From NCBI GenBank assembly GCA_004369045.1, contig ML213523.1, positions 141,613 to 175,184 of the forward strand: a stretch of DNA of 33,572 bases, read 5' to 3'. The translations under genes and the position numbers were made by a program. Numbering within the stretch: position 1 is the stretch's first letter; every line of letters begins with the position of its first letter. The stretch is from Heliocybe sulcata. Lineage: Eukaryota; Basidiomycota; Agaricomycetes; Gloeophyllales; Gloeophyllaceae. The notes beneath the pieces are model-generated. The model did no database searches, was not told where the DNA came from, and was given only the letters and a program-made list of their open reading frames with translations. Of this stretch, positions 9,503 through 19,343 are shown piece by piece.

Positions 9503-10704
9503 CCGTCCCCATTGTTGCTATGCTTGATCACGGCTCAGGCATGACACTAATCTTGCATGCACTTGCACAGCGGTTAGGCCTGCGCTGCTTCCGTCTACAT
9601 TCTCCACAACACATTCGTCTCGCAATGGACTCTGAAGGAGCCCCGCAATCTTCCATTTCCCTCTCTGAAAGCATTAAAATTTCTGTTTCTTCTCTCGATA
9701 ACTGTTGGCATTCCCGTGTTGTGAAAGCTATTGTAACGCCCGGTTTATGTTGTGATCCCTTATGTGGTTTGACATTCCAATCATGGAATCACCTCGTCGT
9801 AAATGCCGAGTCCTGTTCTGCCATTGATCAATCGTGTGGCTACGATCTACTACAACCGCCGTCTCCCCCACATACGATGAGCACACGCCTCAGAACGGCC
9901 AGTGAGTGCCAAAAGCAGTCCCTCGCACTACATCGCGAGACACTCGCAGAACTCGAGATGCGACTCGAGCCCGTCCGCGTGAGTGTCGATGCGACATCCA
10001 AGCGTGTCAAACCGTTCGGTGTCATCGTGGCCGTGGGCGACCGCATTGAATCACTGACTATTCAACAACAGTTATCATTTCTAGATGCCGATTACAAATG
10101 CCAGTTTGCCGACCTCTTCCCTGATGACATCCCACACGTATCCCGCTTACCGACCGACATCTACCATTGCATCCGACTCAAGGACCCAACAAACTCACCG
10201 CAGGCTGCCAATACTCCTGCCCATAAAAATACCGATGCCTGGCACACATTGCTACATCAACACCTGGAGGTGGGCCGGATGCACCCATCCTCCAGCCCGT
10301 ACTGTTCCCCATCCTTCCTGATACCAAAGGCAGACCCGACAGCACTCCCCAGATGGTTAAACGACTACTGCGAGATCAACACAAACATGGTGCCGGACAG
10401 CCACCCCCTTCCGCACATTGACGAGATCCTGTCCGACTGCATGAAAGGTAAATTCTTCGCGAAGATTGACATGACTAATTCCTTCTTCCAGACTCGTGTT
10501 CACCCAGATGATGTCCCATACACCGCTGTCTGGACACCTTTCGGCCTATACGAATGGCTTGTCATGCCCCAAGGCGGCTGGAACACCCCTGCGACACACC
10601 AGTGCCGCATGTTCTTGGTGCTCCACAAATACATCAGAAAAATCTGCCATGTCTACCTCGACGACATCGTTATCTGGTCCAACCCGGTTGAGGAACACTG
10701 TTGA
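9503..10704 (+). pseudogene. Ty3/gypsy element 3: protease and reverse transcriptase
   Basis: The frame enters from the element-2 LTR and reads VPIVAMLDHGSGMTLI, a retropepsin-like domain with Asp-His-Gly-Ser at the active site. After a linker it reads RT: LEVGRMHPSSSPYCSPSFLI, FFAKIDMTNSFFQ (first catalytic Asp), FGLYEWLVMPQGGWN and VYLDDIVIWSN (catalytic YLDD). It stops at TGA 10702-10704 in ...EEHC*NVETIL, probably from CGA. Gag and the 5' LTR are absent, cut off by element 2. This family is distinct from elements 1 and 2. Confidence 0.85.
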
Positions 10705-12120
10705 AACGTCGAGACAATCCTCCATACGCTATGCGCCGCATCCCTCTTCTGCTCACCGAAGAAACACAACTCTTCTGCACCAAAATCTGTTTCCTCGGCC
10801 ACATCGTCTCACCCCACGGAATCGAGGCTGATCCCAGCAAGGTCGACAAGATCCTGGCCTGACCTACGCCGAAAAGTGCCGCTGATGTTTGCGCCTTCTT
10901 GGGACTCGTATGCTACATCTCTTCGTTCCTCCCAAAGCTCTCTGAGCACACTGCCATACTGACACCCTTGACTACTAAAGAGGCAGAGAAGGAGTGGCCC
11001 GGATGGACCACTACCCACCACCTCGCCTTCGAAGCCATCAAACACCTAGTCACCAGCCGAGAATGCCTCACAATGATCGACCATAACAACCTGGGCAACA
11101 ATAAAATCTTCGTGACAACTGATGCCGGCCAACGTTGCACTGGCGCAGTCCTCTCCTATGGTGAAACCTGGGAAACCACCCACCCTGTCGTGTTCGACTC
11201 TATGCAGTTCCACAGTGCTCAACTCAACTATCCGGTACACGAACAGGAACTCCTGGTGGTCATACGTGCCCTTGAGAAGTGGCGCGTCAATCCATTAGGT
11301 GTGCCATTTACAGTCTACACTGATCACCGCATGCTCGAGAATTTCCACACCCAGAAACACCTATCCAAACGTCAGCTGTGCTGGCAGGAATTAATGTCAC
11401 AATACAATTTTGAGTTCCAGTATGTCAAGGGCAAAGACAACTCCATCACCAACGCACTCTCCCACCTGGCGCCAGAGCTCGAGACTGCTGCTCTTGCAAC
11501 CGAGCTCGAGAACACCCCCCTCGCATCAGTGCATGGCCTTGCAAACTTAACCTCCACAAAGCTCTCAACGGTTGCCACTCTCATGGAGATCGCTACTGAC
11601 GACGCCTTCCTCCGTGAGATTCAAGCTGGCTATGCTGATGACAAATTCTGTGCGAAGTTGCTTGCCACCATTGAGTCCACCCTGTCTCTCTCACTGCGCA
11701 AAGGCCTGCTCTACCTCGGCAAATGCCTCGTCATCCCACGCATTGGCAAGCTTTGCGAAACACTGTTCGCACTCGCACACGACAGTCTAGGCCACTTTGG
11801 CTTCGATAAAACTTATGCTTTGCTATGTTCATCTTATTATTGGCCGAATATGTGTACTGAACTTGAGACAGCATATCTCCCGTCGTGCCTGACTTGTCAA
11901 TGCAACAAGGATCGGATGTCAAAACCCTCCGGCCCACTCCACCCCCTACCAGTCCCGGATGAACGCTGTGAATCCATGGTGATTGAGTTTGTCGGTCCTC
12001 TACCTCTTGACGACGGCTTTGATATGATTGCCACCTTTACCAACCACCTCGGATCAGAAGTCTGTATCGTCCCTATGACATCAACAGTGACTGCCGAACA
12101 GTTTGCTTCCCTCTTCTTTT
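10705..12120 (+). pseudogene. Ty3/gypsy element 3: RT tail, RNase H and integrase N-terminal half
   Basis: After the TGA the RT tail shifts frame near 10755 (SPKK to TQLFCTKICFLGHIV) and meets a second stop, TGA 10860-10862, in KILA*PTPKSA, where Trp is usual. RNase H follows: TTDAGQRCTGAVL (Asp), HEQELLVVIRALEKW (Glu), VYTDHRMLENF (Asp). The last site reads ITNALSHL, with Asn in the usual Asp position. The integrase zinc domain HDSLGHFGFDKT ... CLTCQCNKD is intact. The core starts IEFVGPLP, with Glu where the first catalytic Asp is normally found. The frame is lost near 12115. Confidence 0.85.
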
Positions 12121-13230
12121 ATGAACTGGTACTGCGAGAATGGGCTGCCTACCAACATCGTCTCCAACCGCAATCGGCTATTTCTCAGCGAATTTTGGAA
12201 GGCCGTAACAAAGCTCGCTGGAATCAAACTCAAGATGTCCACGTCCTTCCATCCGGAAACAGATGGTGCGAGCGAGCGTACCAACAAAACTATCAATCAG
12301 CGCCTTTGTTACCACGTCGACCGCAATCAAAAGGGCTGGGTACAAGCCCTCCCACAGATCCGCTTCGCGATTATGAATACAGTGAACACCTCTATGGGCT
12401 ATTTGCCTTTCCAGCTATGCTTTGGGTGCAGCCCCCGAATCATCCTGCCACTCTCGTCTGATGACACGAATGACGAAACATTTGAAGCCAGACGCATACT
12501 GGACACCATCCGTGCTAACATCGCAGATGCTCAAGATGCTCTTCCCGCATTGAAGGTGGACCAAGCCTTCTACGCCAATCGCAACCACGCCCCAGATCAC
12601 AACTTCAAGGTGGGCGACCTCGTCATGCTCTCGACGAAGAACCGCCGTTGCGAATACAAGTCGAAGGGCCAAAAACACGTAGCTAAGTTTATGCCCCGGT
12701 ATGATGGTCCTTATCGCATTATTGACTCTGTGCCTGGCAAATCAGTGTATACACTGGACATGCCTAACTCCTCGAACATCCACCCTGACTTCCACGCCAA
12801 ACTCCTCGTTCCCTATCGTCCAAACGACCTGAACCTCTTCCCTCAATGCGAGCTTCCGCGACCGTCACCCATTGTCACACCTGATGGTGAGCAAGAATGG
12901 ACTGTCGACACCATCATCAATGAATGCAAACATGGATGCGGATACCAATACCTCATTCACTGGGCTGGCTACGACGCGGCCGATGACACCTGGCTCCCAG
13001 GCCGTGAACTCGACAACTGCAAGGCTCTTGACGACTGGCTCAACAGCCACCCTTGCAACCGAGGTGAAGATTCTCAGGAGGGGGGAGAGTGTAATCCTGG
13101 AGGATCACGACCGCCACACCAGCCACCCAACACGTGGCTATACACCTGTATATGGCTCTGGCACTGCTACTTTCGGATACCACCACATGCCACTGCTTTG
13201 CTATCACGTTCATGCTTCTTTCTTCTATGA
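12121..13230 (+). pseudogene. Ty3/gypsy element 3: integrase core, GPY/F module and chromodomain
   Basis: The reading frame resumes after a probable single-base indel with NWYCENGLPTNIVSNRNRLF. The usual SDRD motif reads SNRN, so the second catalytic Asp is Asn. The Glu in HPETDGASERTNK is kept. An SH3-like/GPY module (YDGPYRIIDSVPGKS) follows. A C-terminal chromodomain (YQYLIHWAGYDAADDTWLP, about 12936-13050) would direct insertion to methylated-histone chromatin. The frame runs on into the 3' LTR; the protein probably ends near the polypurine tract. With two catalytic Asp residues altered, this integrase should be inactive. Confidence 0.85.
13076..13089 (+). other. Polypurine tract of element 3
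   Basis: AGGAGGGGGGAGAG lies directly before TGTAATCC, the start of the 3' LTR. This is the expected primer for plus-strand DNA synthesis in LTR retrotransposons. Confidence 0.8.
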
Positions 13231-13385
13231 TATCACTGCTGCTGTCACTCGCTCTCACTTATAAGCTGGCAAGTTCAAGTTTGTATTGCATTCCTTTTTC
13301 CCCTCTCTCTCGCATCTTGCAATACAATGGGAGGTCCTGTTTGTCTGTGTGCACTCTGAGTGTTGCCTGCACCTGCGGGCTTCCA
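13090..13385 (+). repeat. 3' LTR of element 3, left part only
   Basis: It starts TGTAATCCTGGAGG directly after the polypurine tract. It contains a possible core promoter CTTATAAGC (about 13257-13265) followed by a pyrimidine-rich stretch. It is interrupted at 13386 by the arm of the large inverted repeat, so its 3' end is not seen and no target duplication can be tested. Confidence 0.7.
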
Positions 13386-13903
13386 GTGGATCCATTCACT
13401 ACATCACCAGATACCGCTTTTGCCTAGTACCCCTTCTAGGGCACCCCCAGGGGTGGCTGTGAGCAGTATAGTGGACTGAGTACTTCATTTCCATTTGGTA
13501 CTAGTATAATTAGAGTGAGCAGTAACATCTATCTAGCAGCCAGGGCAGTATACCTGGATACCACTGTCTTGGCCATGCTGAGCATGTTTGTAGTCATGAG
13601 GTGGATGGGGAGAGTAATGTAAATTAAGAAACATACACTAGGATGTATTATGGAGTGATCTGGTATAGCTAAGCCATCTGGTTGGTCCTCAGTGACTACA
13701 AACAGGCTCAGCATGGCCAAGACAGTGGTATCCAGGTATACTGCCCTGGCTGGTAGATAGATGTTACTGCTAACTCTAATTATACTAGTACCAGATGGAA
13801 ATGAAGTACTCAGTCTACTATACTGCTCAGAACCACCCCTGGAGGTGCCCTAGATGGGGTACTAGGCAAAAGCGGTATCTGGTGATGTAGTGAATGGATC
13901 CAC
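13386..13903. repeat. Large inverted repeat: two arms of about 218 bp, 82-bp spacer
   Basis: The left arm 13386-13602 starts GTGGATCCATTCACTACATC. The right arm 13685-13903 is its reverse complement with roughly 10-12 differences. The transcript of either strand would fold into a long hairpin. The right arm continues directly into dispersed repeat copy B. A diverged single arm of the same family is at about 16440-16730, so the left arm looks like an inverted duplication of part of that repeat. Confidence 0.9.
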
Positions 13904-14822
13904 CTGGGGTCTTAAGCAAGTATGGAGGGTCATATAGGAAGATCATGCTCTCAAAATGTCCCAGCCTGTACCCCCCTGTAGGGGTGGCAAAATCAAAAAT
14001 ACATTTTTGGAGCCGGCAGTTGAAATCAAGTTTTGTCTGCAATGAAGAGCTATGGGACCCCTTATAGAGCCCTGAGAAATCCCACATCAGTAGCCCCCAT
14101 AGCTGGATCCCTGCAGCTACCACAAATCATCTTGATTGCAAGAAACCACTGTTAGATCCAGGATCAGCAAGAAGTTTGGATCTAGGTGACCACCCTGTTG
14201 CATATGAACTATTTTTAGACTGTAGTAACTAAGCAACAGCCATCAAATACAAGATCTATGAAAAATTTGGGTCTAAATGGCTACCCTATTGCATATGTAC
14301 TATTTTAAGAGTCTAGTGAACAAGGGTACACAAAGACCATGACATCATAGACCCATACAATTTTTCTGAGTTTTTCCGATTTTTTCTGGATTTTATAGCA
14401 GTCCTAGAAGCTGATTTGCCTATTTGGGACAGGATTTCCACCCTGGGGCCCTACAAGGGGGTCTACAAGAGGTTTACAAACTGCATACAAGAAGCTACAA
14501 GGAGTCTACAAGGGGTCTACAAATGCTTACAAGAAGCTACAAGAGATCTACAAAGGGTCTACAAACTGCTTACAGGAAGCTACAAGAGGTCTACAAAGGG
14601 TCTACAAGACCAGTTACAAGGACCAGTATGGAGCTACAAGCCATCTAGAAAAGTGCTTTCAGCGCTACTAGAGCCTACAAGGCAGTTACAAGCCCATTAC
14701 AAGAGGGGCCACAAGAGGGCTACAAGCCATCTACAAAGCTACAAGCCTTCAGGTCTTTATAACCTTGCTAGCATGTAGGTCTTGTTTCAACAATGAACGT
14801 ATAGATAGGATAGGCTATTTGT
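13904..14822. repeat. Dispersed repeat, copy B
   Basis: 14156-14822 matches 1-669 in direct orientation. 13904-14155 supplies the upstream part missing from copy A. Copy C at 16435-17115 follows the same order (arm, CATGCTCTCAAAA, AGCCAGCAGTTGAAATCA, GGATCAGC) but is strongly diverged. No coding capacity. Confidence 0.85.
14450..14760. repeat. Minisatellite of 10-11 bp units, second copy
   Basis: Same TACAAG-type array as at 287-594, in the same position within its parent repeat. Unit variants are in the same order, with point differences and a few rearranged units in the middle. It is open in more than one forward frame for the same arithmetic reason. Confidence 0.85.
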
Positions 14823-14858
14823 TAACAAAGAAACTGCTCACGACTCTTATAATAGGGC

Positions 14859-15536
14859 CCAATTGTGATTTAATCTAAATCATGATGCAATCTGATTGCA
14901 ATCCCATGCTAATATGTGCTGGGTGATTATTATGTAAAGAGCACATGCAATTGTAATAGGATTGCAATGGTTATCCAATTAGTGTCTGATTATCTAAAGT
15001 GCATCCCACTCCTGCATGTAAATGGCTGCCTATGTCGAGTATTGCAGTGAGAAGCTTCAAAACCTGGTATGCTATATACAGGACATATGAAACCCTAGTA
15101 TTAAGTCTTAAGACAGCCCAGAAAGCCTGGGTTCACACAAGCATGAAAGCATTTCAGTATCATCTTACATGGAGAAATGGTGAATATATAACTTAGAGCT
15201 TCATCAGAGGTATAGCAGATGTGGTGCAGTCGTTATGCATTGCCCTATGGCCTACCAATATGCTCCAGTTTTGTCAATGCTAATCCTCACCTGGAGGTGC
15301 TGGGTTCAATTGTGAGCAAGAGCATGAAACTTTTAGCCCACAGTTGACCTGTAATTGAAGTGTGGACCAGCTTCTGGGCCCTTATGTAATGGGATTATAA
15401 TTGAATCCCAATCAGATCAGAAGCCCATTGGAATCTGATTATCATCTTTCTGGTTTGTAAGAATTCAATTGTAATCCAATCAGCCTCTCAGATAATAATT
15501 AGGTTATTATGCAATTATATTGGATTACAATTATGG
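14859..15536. repeat. AT-rich MITE/SINE-like element with degenerate inverted ends
   Basis: The stretch is rich in ATTGNAATCC-type motifs in both orientations. The left end (CAATTGTGATTTAATCTAA, from 14860) resembles the reverse complement of the right end (about 15514-15534) at roughly 14 of 19 positions. It contains a tRNA-like A/B box pair at 15222-15313. There is no credible ORF. The boundaries are a proposal only. Confidence 0.4.
15222..15313 (+). promoter_or_regulatory. Pol III-type A and B boxes (tRNA-like), partly degraded
   Basis: TGGTGCAGTCG (15222-15232) fits the A-box consensus TRGYNNARNNG exactly. GGTTCAATTGT (15303-15313) fits the B box except for its last two bases. The text after it (GAGCAAGAGCATG) resembles that following the B box in the copia LTR (GGGCAAGAGCGCA), suggesting common descent of the two modules. 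The acceptor stem is missing, so this is not a tRNA gene. Confidence 0.45.
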
Positions 15537-15554
15537 TAGGTTTTTTCTGATATA

Positions 15555-16345
15555 AGCTTAAGATCCAGTGGCCCCTCAGTTGGATCAAGTAGTCCCCTCC
15601 TTTGTGCAGAAGCATACAGCCTCTGTACCCATTTGCTTGGCCAACTACAGACACTGTGACCATCTCTGGTATCCTAACCAGACTCAGTTTGAGCCTCACA
15701 ACTCTGCTGCTGCCACTGAGGAGGTCAATGTGAGAGAGAATTTTGATCGGTTATTTTTTGTTGATCTGCAGTCTGGCTTCTGGTGTGAATACCCCTATTT
15801 TTCTGTTAGTGATCTAGTCTCCCTGCACCTTGGTGACCTTTCCCCTGTGTCCTTCACATCCCCTACATCTATCCCTTTGGTTACTCCATGGTTTGGACAG
15901 TGGAATGCCTCTGCCTCTCTAGTTCCCTGTCTATGGGCCTGTAAACCCTTCCCCATTTGCACCTCCATACTTCCCTAATCCTCCTGACTTCAATGGGAAG
16001 TGGGAACATACTTAGATCTTCTGGAACCTTAACTGTACCAACCCCAGTCATTTCCCTGATTCCCAAATGAGGTTCTGATGGGCACTTGATGAACCTCTAC
16101 AAGGTTGAGCATAGGATTGGAAGTCCCTACTTCAAAGACTGGCCAGTTTGAGGCTGAGTTCACCTCTGAGTTCTTCCTACCCTATGAGTATGTAGATGCA
16201 GTCTTAACCTTGGTTAGCACTAGTCACTACCAGGGTTCATCTTTGGTTGAGGAGTATACTGATTTGTTCCATTGTTTGCTCTGTCTTGCTCAGCTGCATT
16301 CCTCAGACCCAGCACTGATGTCTCTGAATGTCCCAAATCCAGCCT
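15555..16345 (+). pseudogene. Decayed gag fragment of Ty3/gypsy family 2
   Basis: It aligns with the leader and gag of element 2. SAAATEEVNVREN corresponds to SAAATEEVGVREK, and PYFSVSDLVSLHLGDLS to YFSVSEPVSPHPGDLS. Later, GQFEAEFTSEFFLPYEY corresponds to AGFEAEFTREFISPYEH, and HSSDPALMSLNV to RSSDPGLASLNV. Start codon, several frames and an internal piece are lost. CpG dinucleotides are almost absent, whereas element 2 gag has many. It has no LTR of its own next to it. Confidence 0.85.
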
Positions 16346-16434
16346 AAATGGACTTAAACAGTGGTCATTGTAGTGTGGCTCTGAGTGCTGGCTATACCCA
16401 GGGTTGAGGTCAGACGGTGGACCAGATGGCCTGG

Positions 16435-17115
16435 ACTGGTTGGGGGAAGTCTATAAACATGTTCTAGGATGTGTTACCAAGTGGTCTGGTGTAACCCAGC
16501 TTCCAGGCTAGTCTCCAGTGGCAGCAAGCATGTCCAGCAGAGCCAGTATAGTGGGGTCATGAGACATAACTCTGGCTGATAGATATATGTTACTGGTGGC
16601 ACTACTTATACAAGTAATGGATGAAAATGAAGCTACCAGTGCAATATACTGGTCAGAATCACCCCTGGACGTAGACTAGGAAGGGTACTAGGCAAAAGTA
16701 CTATCTGGTAGTGGAGTGGATGGAGTCAGCTGAGGTCTCAAGTAAGTATGGAGAGTCCTATGAGGAGATCATGCTCTCAAAACATCCTGGCCTGCAACTA
16801 CCTGTAGCAGCAGGAAAAACCAAAATACATTTTGGGAGCCAGCAGTTGAAATCATGTTTTGCCTGGAATAAATAGTCCTCTATCTGCAGTGCACCTGACT
16901 GGACCCCTACAAGTACTGCAAATCACCTAGCTGCAACAAACATCCATCCAGTTTAGGATCAGCCAGAAACTTAGGTCAGATGACCTCCCTATTGCATAGT
17001 GCTATTTTTAGACCATGGTAAACAGGTGTACATAAAACCAATCATAGTACATGGTCCCACCATTTTTTTGCAGATTTTTTCCAAATTGCCTCAATTTCTA
17101 GGTGCTGACCACTTG
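16435..17115. repeat. Dispersed repeat, copy C (old, diverged)
   Basis: It follows the order of copy B from the inverted-repeat arm (TTCTAGGATGTGTTA against ACTAGGATGTATTA) to the point just before the minisatellite, which is absent here. Identity by eye is roughly 70-75 percent. The segment 16346-16434 before it shows nothing recognisable. Confidence 0.65.
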
Positions 17116-17130
17116 ATCAAATACGGTCGA

Positions 17131-17396
17131 TGTAAGGGCTCCCCTTCAGCCACCTTCGCTTTCAGCCACTGTGATGTGACATTACATGTCACGCAGAGCG
17201 GCCACTTGTCTTTTGCACTTGTTGAAGGGCCCCTTAACCTGTTCCTCTTTGGAACTCCCTTCAACAATATGCAGGTAAGCCCTTAGATATCATTAGAGGA
17301 TGTATCTAGTGCTCATAGGTGTATATATTTGCTTTGGAACTCCCTTCAGCAATGTGCAGCCTTGCCAGCTCACTGGTTGTTAAGGTAGCCCTTACA
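17131..17396 (+). repeat. Lone LTR of Ty3/gypsy family 2, 266 bp
   Basis: It runs from TGTAAGGGCTCCCC to AGCCCTTACA and matches the LTRs at 9245-9502 and 21943-22208 end to end. No PBS follows it and no polypurine tract precedes it, so it is a solo LTR. The flanks GTCGA and GTCTT share only three bases, so any 5-bp target duplication has eroded or was lost. Its CRE is decayed. Confidence 0.9.
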
Positions 17397-17870
17397 GTCT
17401 TGCACATAATAGACACTAACAAGGCTAGCAGGAGGCTGGGTGCGGGATCATGATTGTTGCTGTCAACATCACTCATGCCATGGATGCAAGAATCAGTTCA
17501 CACCACAGAGCCTATTCTACCTATTTTGGGCAACTGTTCCCACACTAGACCCTCCTCCCCAGAACAGTTCACTTTTTTCCCAATTTTTCTGATATATATT
17601 CCCCCCTGCCACCCCCACCCCCTCCCTCATCTCCCAGATACTTCAGGAATATATTTTCTCTGTAAGATAGTGTTTATAATATTCTAACACATGGTCTAGG
17701 GTGGCCAGTCCATGGCAGGAGCACAAATGACCACCTTTATGAGGAGAGGACAGCATTGTAATTTTTGCTGTAGGATATATCCCTATGTATTACAAAAGCA
17801 CTACAGCATGGCCTTACCATACCTACTCTTTTCAGTGATCACCAATTTCATCAATGTGTTGACTACAGAT
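17397..17870. other. No recognisable gene
   Basis: Mixed low-complexity sequence with a C-rich stretch near 17605-17632 and no convincing ORF or repeat relationship within the window. The later part may be the 5' region of the decayed gene that follows. Confidence 0.4.
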
Positions 17871-18220
17871 GACATTCCCTAGACGTTGCAGGCTGGCAAG
17901 CATTTATGGGCATGAAAGGACTGCTGTGGTTTACTGATGATGGAGCCGACAATGCCTCCACCAAATTCTATGCAAAGTGGATGAACCATGAAGCCTGAAC
18001 AGTGGCTGCATTTCTGTGCAATGCACACCCCCACACTGATGCCCTGATGCTCAGAAAGTTTGCCATTAAGAAGATCAGAGACAATGACACTGTTTGGTGA
18101 AAGCTCTGGTTGGACTTGATCATGGAGTGGATGAAGAAGTGGTCAATGAACAGGATTATCAATGATGAGCTGGTGAAGGTTCACCACTCTCTGTATATGG
18201 TGATGGATGATGATCACATA

Positions 18221-18269
18221 GTGAGTTCCCCCCCTTCCATAGCACAATATTCTATCTGATATCATGCAG
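18221..18269 (+). other. Candidate spliceosomal intron in the decayed gene, 49 nt
   Basis: GTGAGT at 18221, branch-type CTGAT at 18256-18260 and CAG at 18267-18269. Its removal, together with the solo LTR, joins ...MDDDHI to LPEFMHAQI. Such short introns are typical of basidiomycetes. Confidence 0.5.
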
Positions 18270-18277
18270 TTGCCAGA

Positions 18278-18515
18278 TGTAAGGGTTCAGGCATGTAAAT
18301 TACTAATTAGATATATAGGCTGTCCATTTCGGGCAAGTTCTGTAGTTACATATAGTCTACAGTCTTGTATTGTAGCTCTTTGCTCGTTCAACACAGGTTA
18401 CAGCTCCCTTCATCGTTGGGACCGCTTAGCTCTACTCTTGCACATTGTCTTGCTTGGGCAGGCTTCGCCCCGCCTGCCGCCGTCTTTATACTTGGTCCCG
18501 GCCTTGCCCGTGACA
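18278..18515 (+). repeat. Solo LTR of an unrelated family, 238 bp, with perfect 5-bp target duplication
   Basis: It begins TGTAAGGGTTCAGG and ends GCCCGTGACA, giving TGT...ACA termini. It is flanked on both sides by CCAGA (18273-18277 and 18516-18520). Removing it plus one CCAGA restores the reading frame of the surrounding pseudogene. It keeps many CpGs while the host pseudogene has almost none, so it inserted after that gene had decayed. The strand is nominal. Confidence 0.85.
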
Positions 18516-19086
18516 CCAGAGTTCATGCATGCACAGATCACAACCTACATATACAACAGCCTTTCAGTGTAGTTCTTTGACAATGAGGCCTTCTTGCATG
18601 ATGGGCAGATTTAACAACCATACCACAGCTTCCTCCACAATGTACTTATTCACACCTTGTTGAGATACTGGAGTTTGTCATGTGGGAGGTGAAGATGGTT
18701 GAGCAGCATGGACAAGAGGTAGAGGAGGAATGGAAATGTGAGCCACTATCATTCACTCACAAACACCTTCTTACCTGCTCTGGCAGCCATTCAAGAGGAT
18801 GTGCCCTCCAAAAGGCCAAGAGGTTCATTAATAAGCTGTGCTGGCTGATGGTGCAGCTGAGTCAGTACAAGGACAAGGCAGCAAAGGTGCTCACAACCAA
18901 TGCCGAGTGTGTGAGGGGGATGCAGGCCATAGTGGAGAAGGACAGCAAGAACAAGGTAGCAATGCAGACAGTGAATGATCCCTTCTTGTGCACAGACACT
19001 AACTACTGTGTAGAGTTGTTGAAGGTGGTCAGAGAGGCATTGCAGATACCAGCAATGGCTATTGGGGCAGTGCCAAGAGTCAGATA

Positions 19087-19343
19087 ATGCTGTGGTTTGG
19101 TTCAAGGCAGATAATGGGGAAGGCATGTTGCTTATGGCTGCATGGAGGGAGTGGAGGATGTGAAGGGTTACAGCAAAAAATAGCTCTAGAAGTATCTGGG
19201 TTTCCCTGACCACAAACTACCTTTATTTAGAGATCATATCTATACAAGCCCAGGTGTCTTTATGTCATAATCACCAAAGGGCTAACAGGTATTGAATGAC
19301 CCATCCTGCAAGGACAGGGCAACTCTTGCCCCATGGTGGCATC
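19087..19343. other. Probable 3' part or flank of the decayed gene
   Basis: No continuous ORF. Fragments such as VWFKADNGEGMLLMAAW in another frame suggest coding remnants. It ends where the TATA element begins at 19344. Confidence 0.35.

Larger units (their letters stand above)
17871..19086 (+). pseudogene. Unidentified decayed protein-coding gene
   Basis: Coding character shows as conserved-looking blocks split by stops and frameshifts: AGWQAFMGMKGLLWFTDDGA, KFYAKWMNHEA, LRKFAIKKIRDNDTVW and INDELVKVHHSLYMVMDDDH. After a candidate 49-nt intron (18221-18269) and an inserted solo LTR (18278-18515) the frame rejoins as LPEFMHAQITTYIYNSL. It continues FFDNEAFLHDGQ, YHSFLHNVLIHTLL and a 135-codon open stretch at 18680-19087 (FVMWEVKMVEQHGQEVEEEW). 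I do not recognise the family. A basidiomycete domain of unknown function or a transposon accessory protein are both possible. CpG is depleted, so decay is old. Confidence 0.45.
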
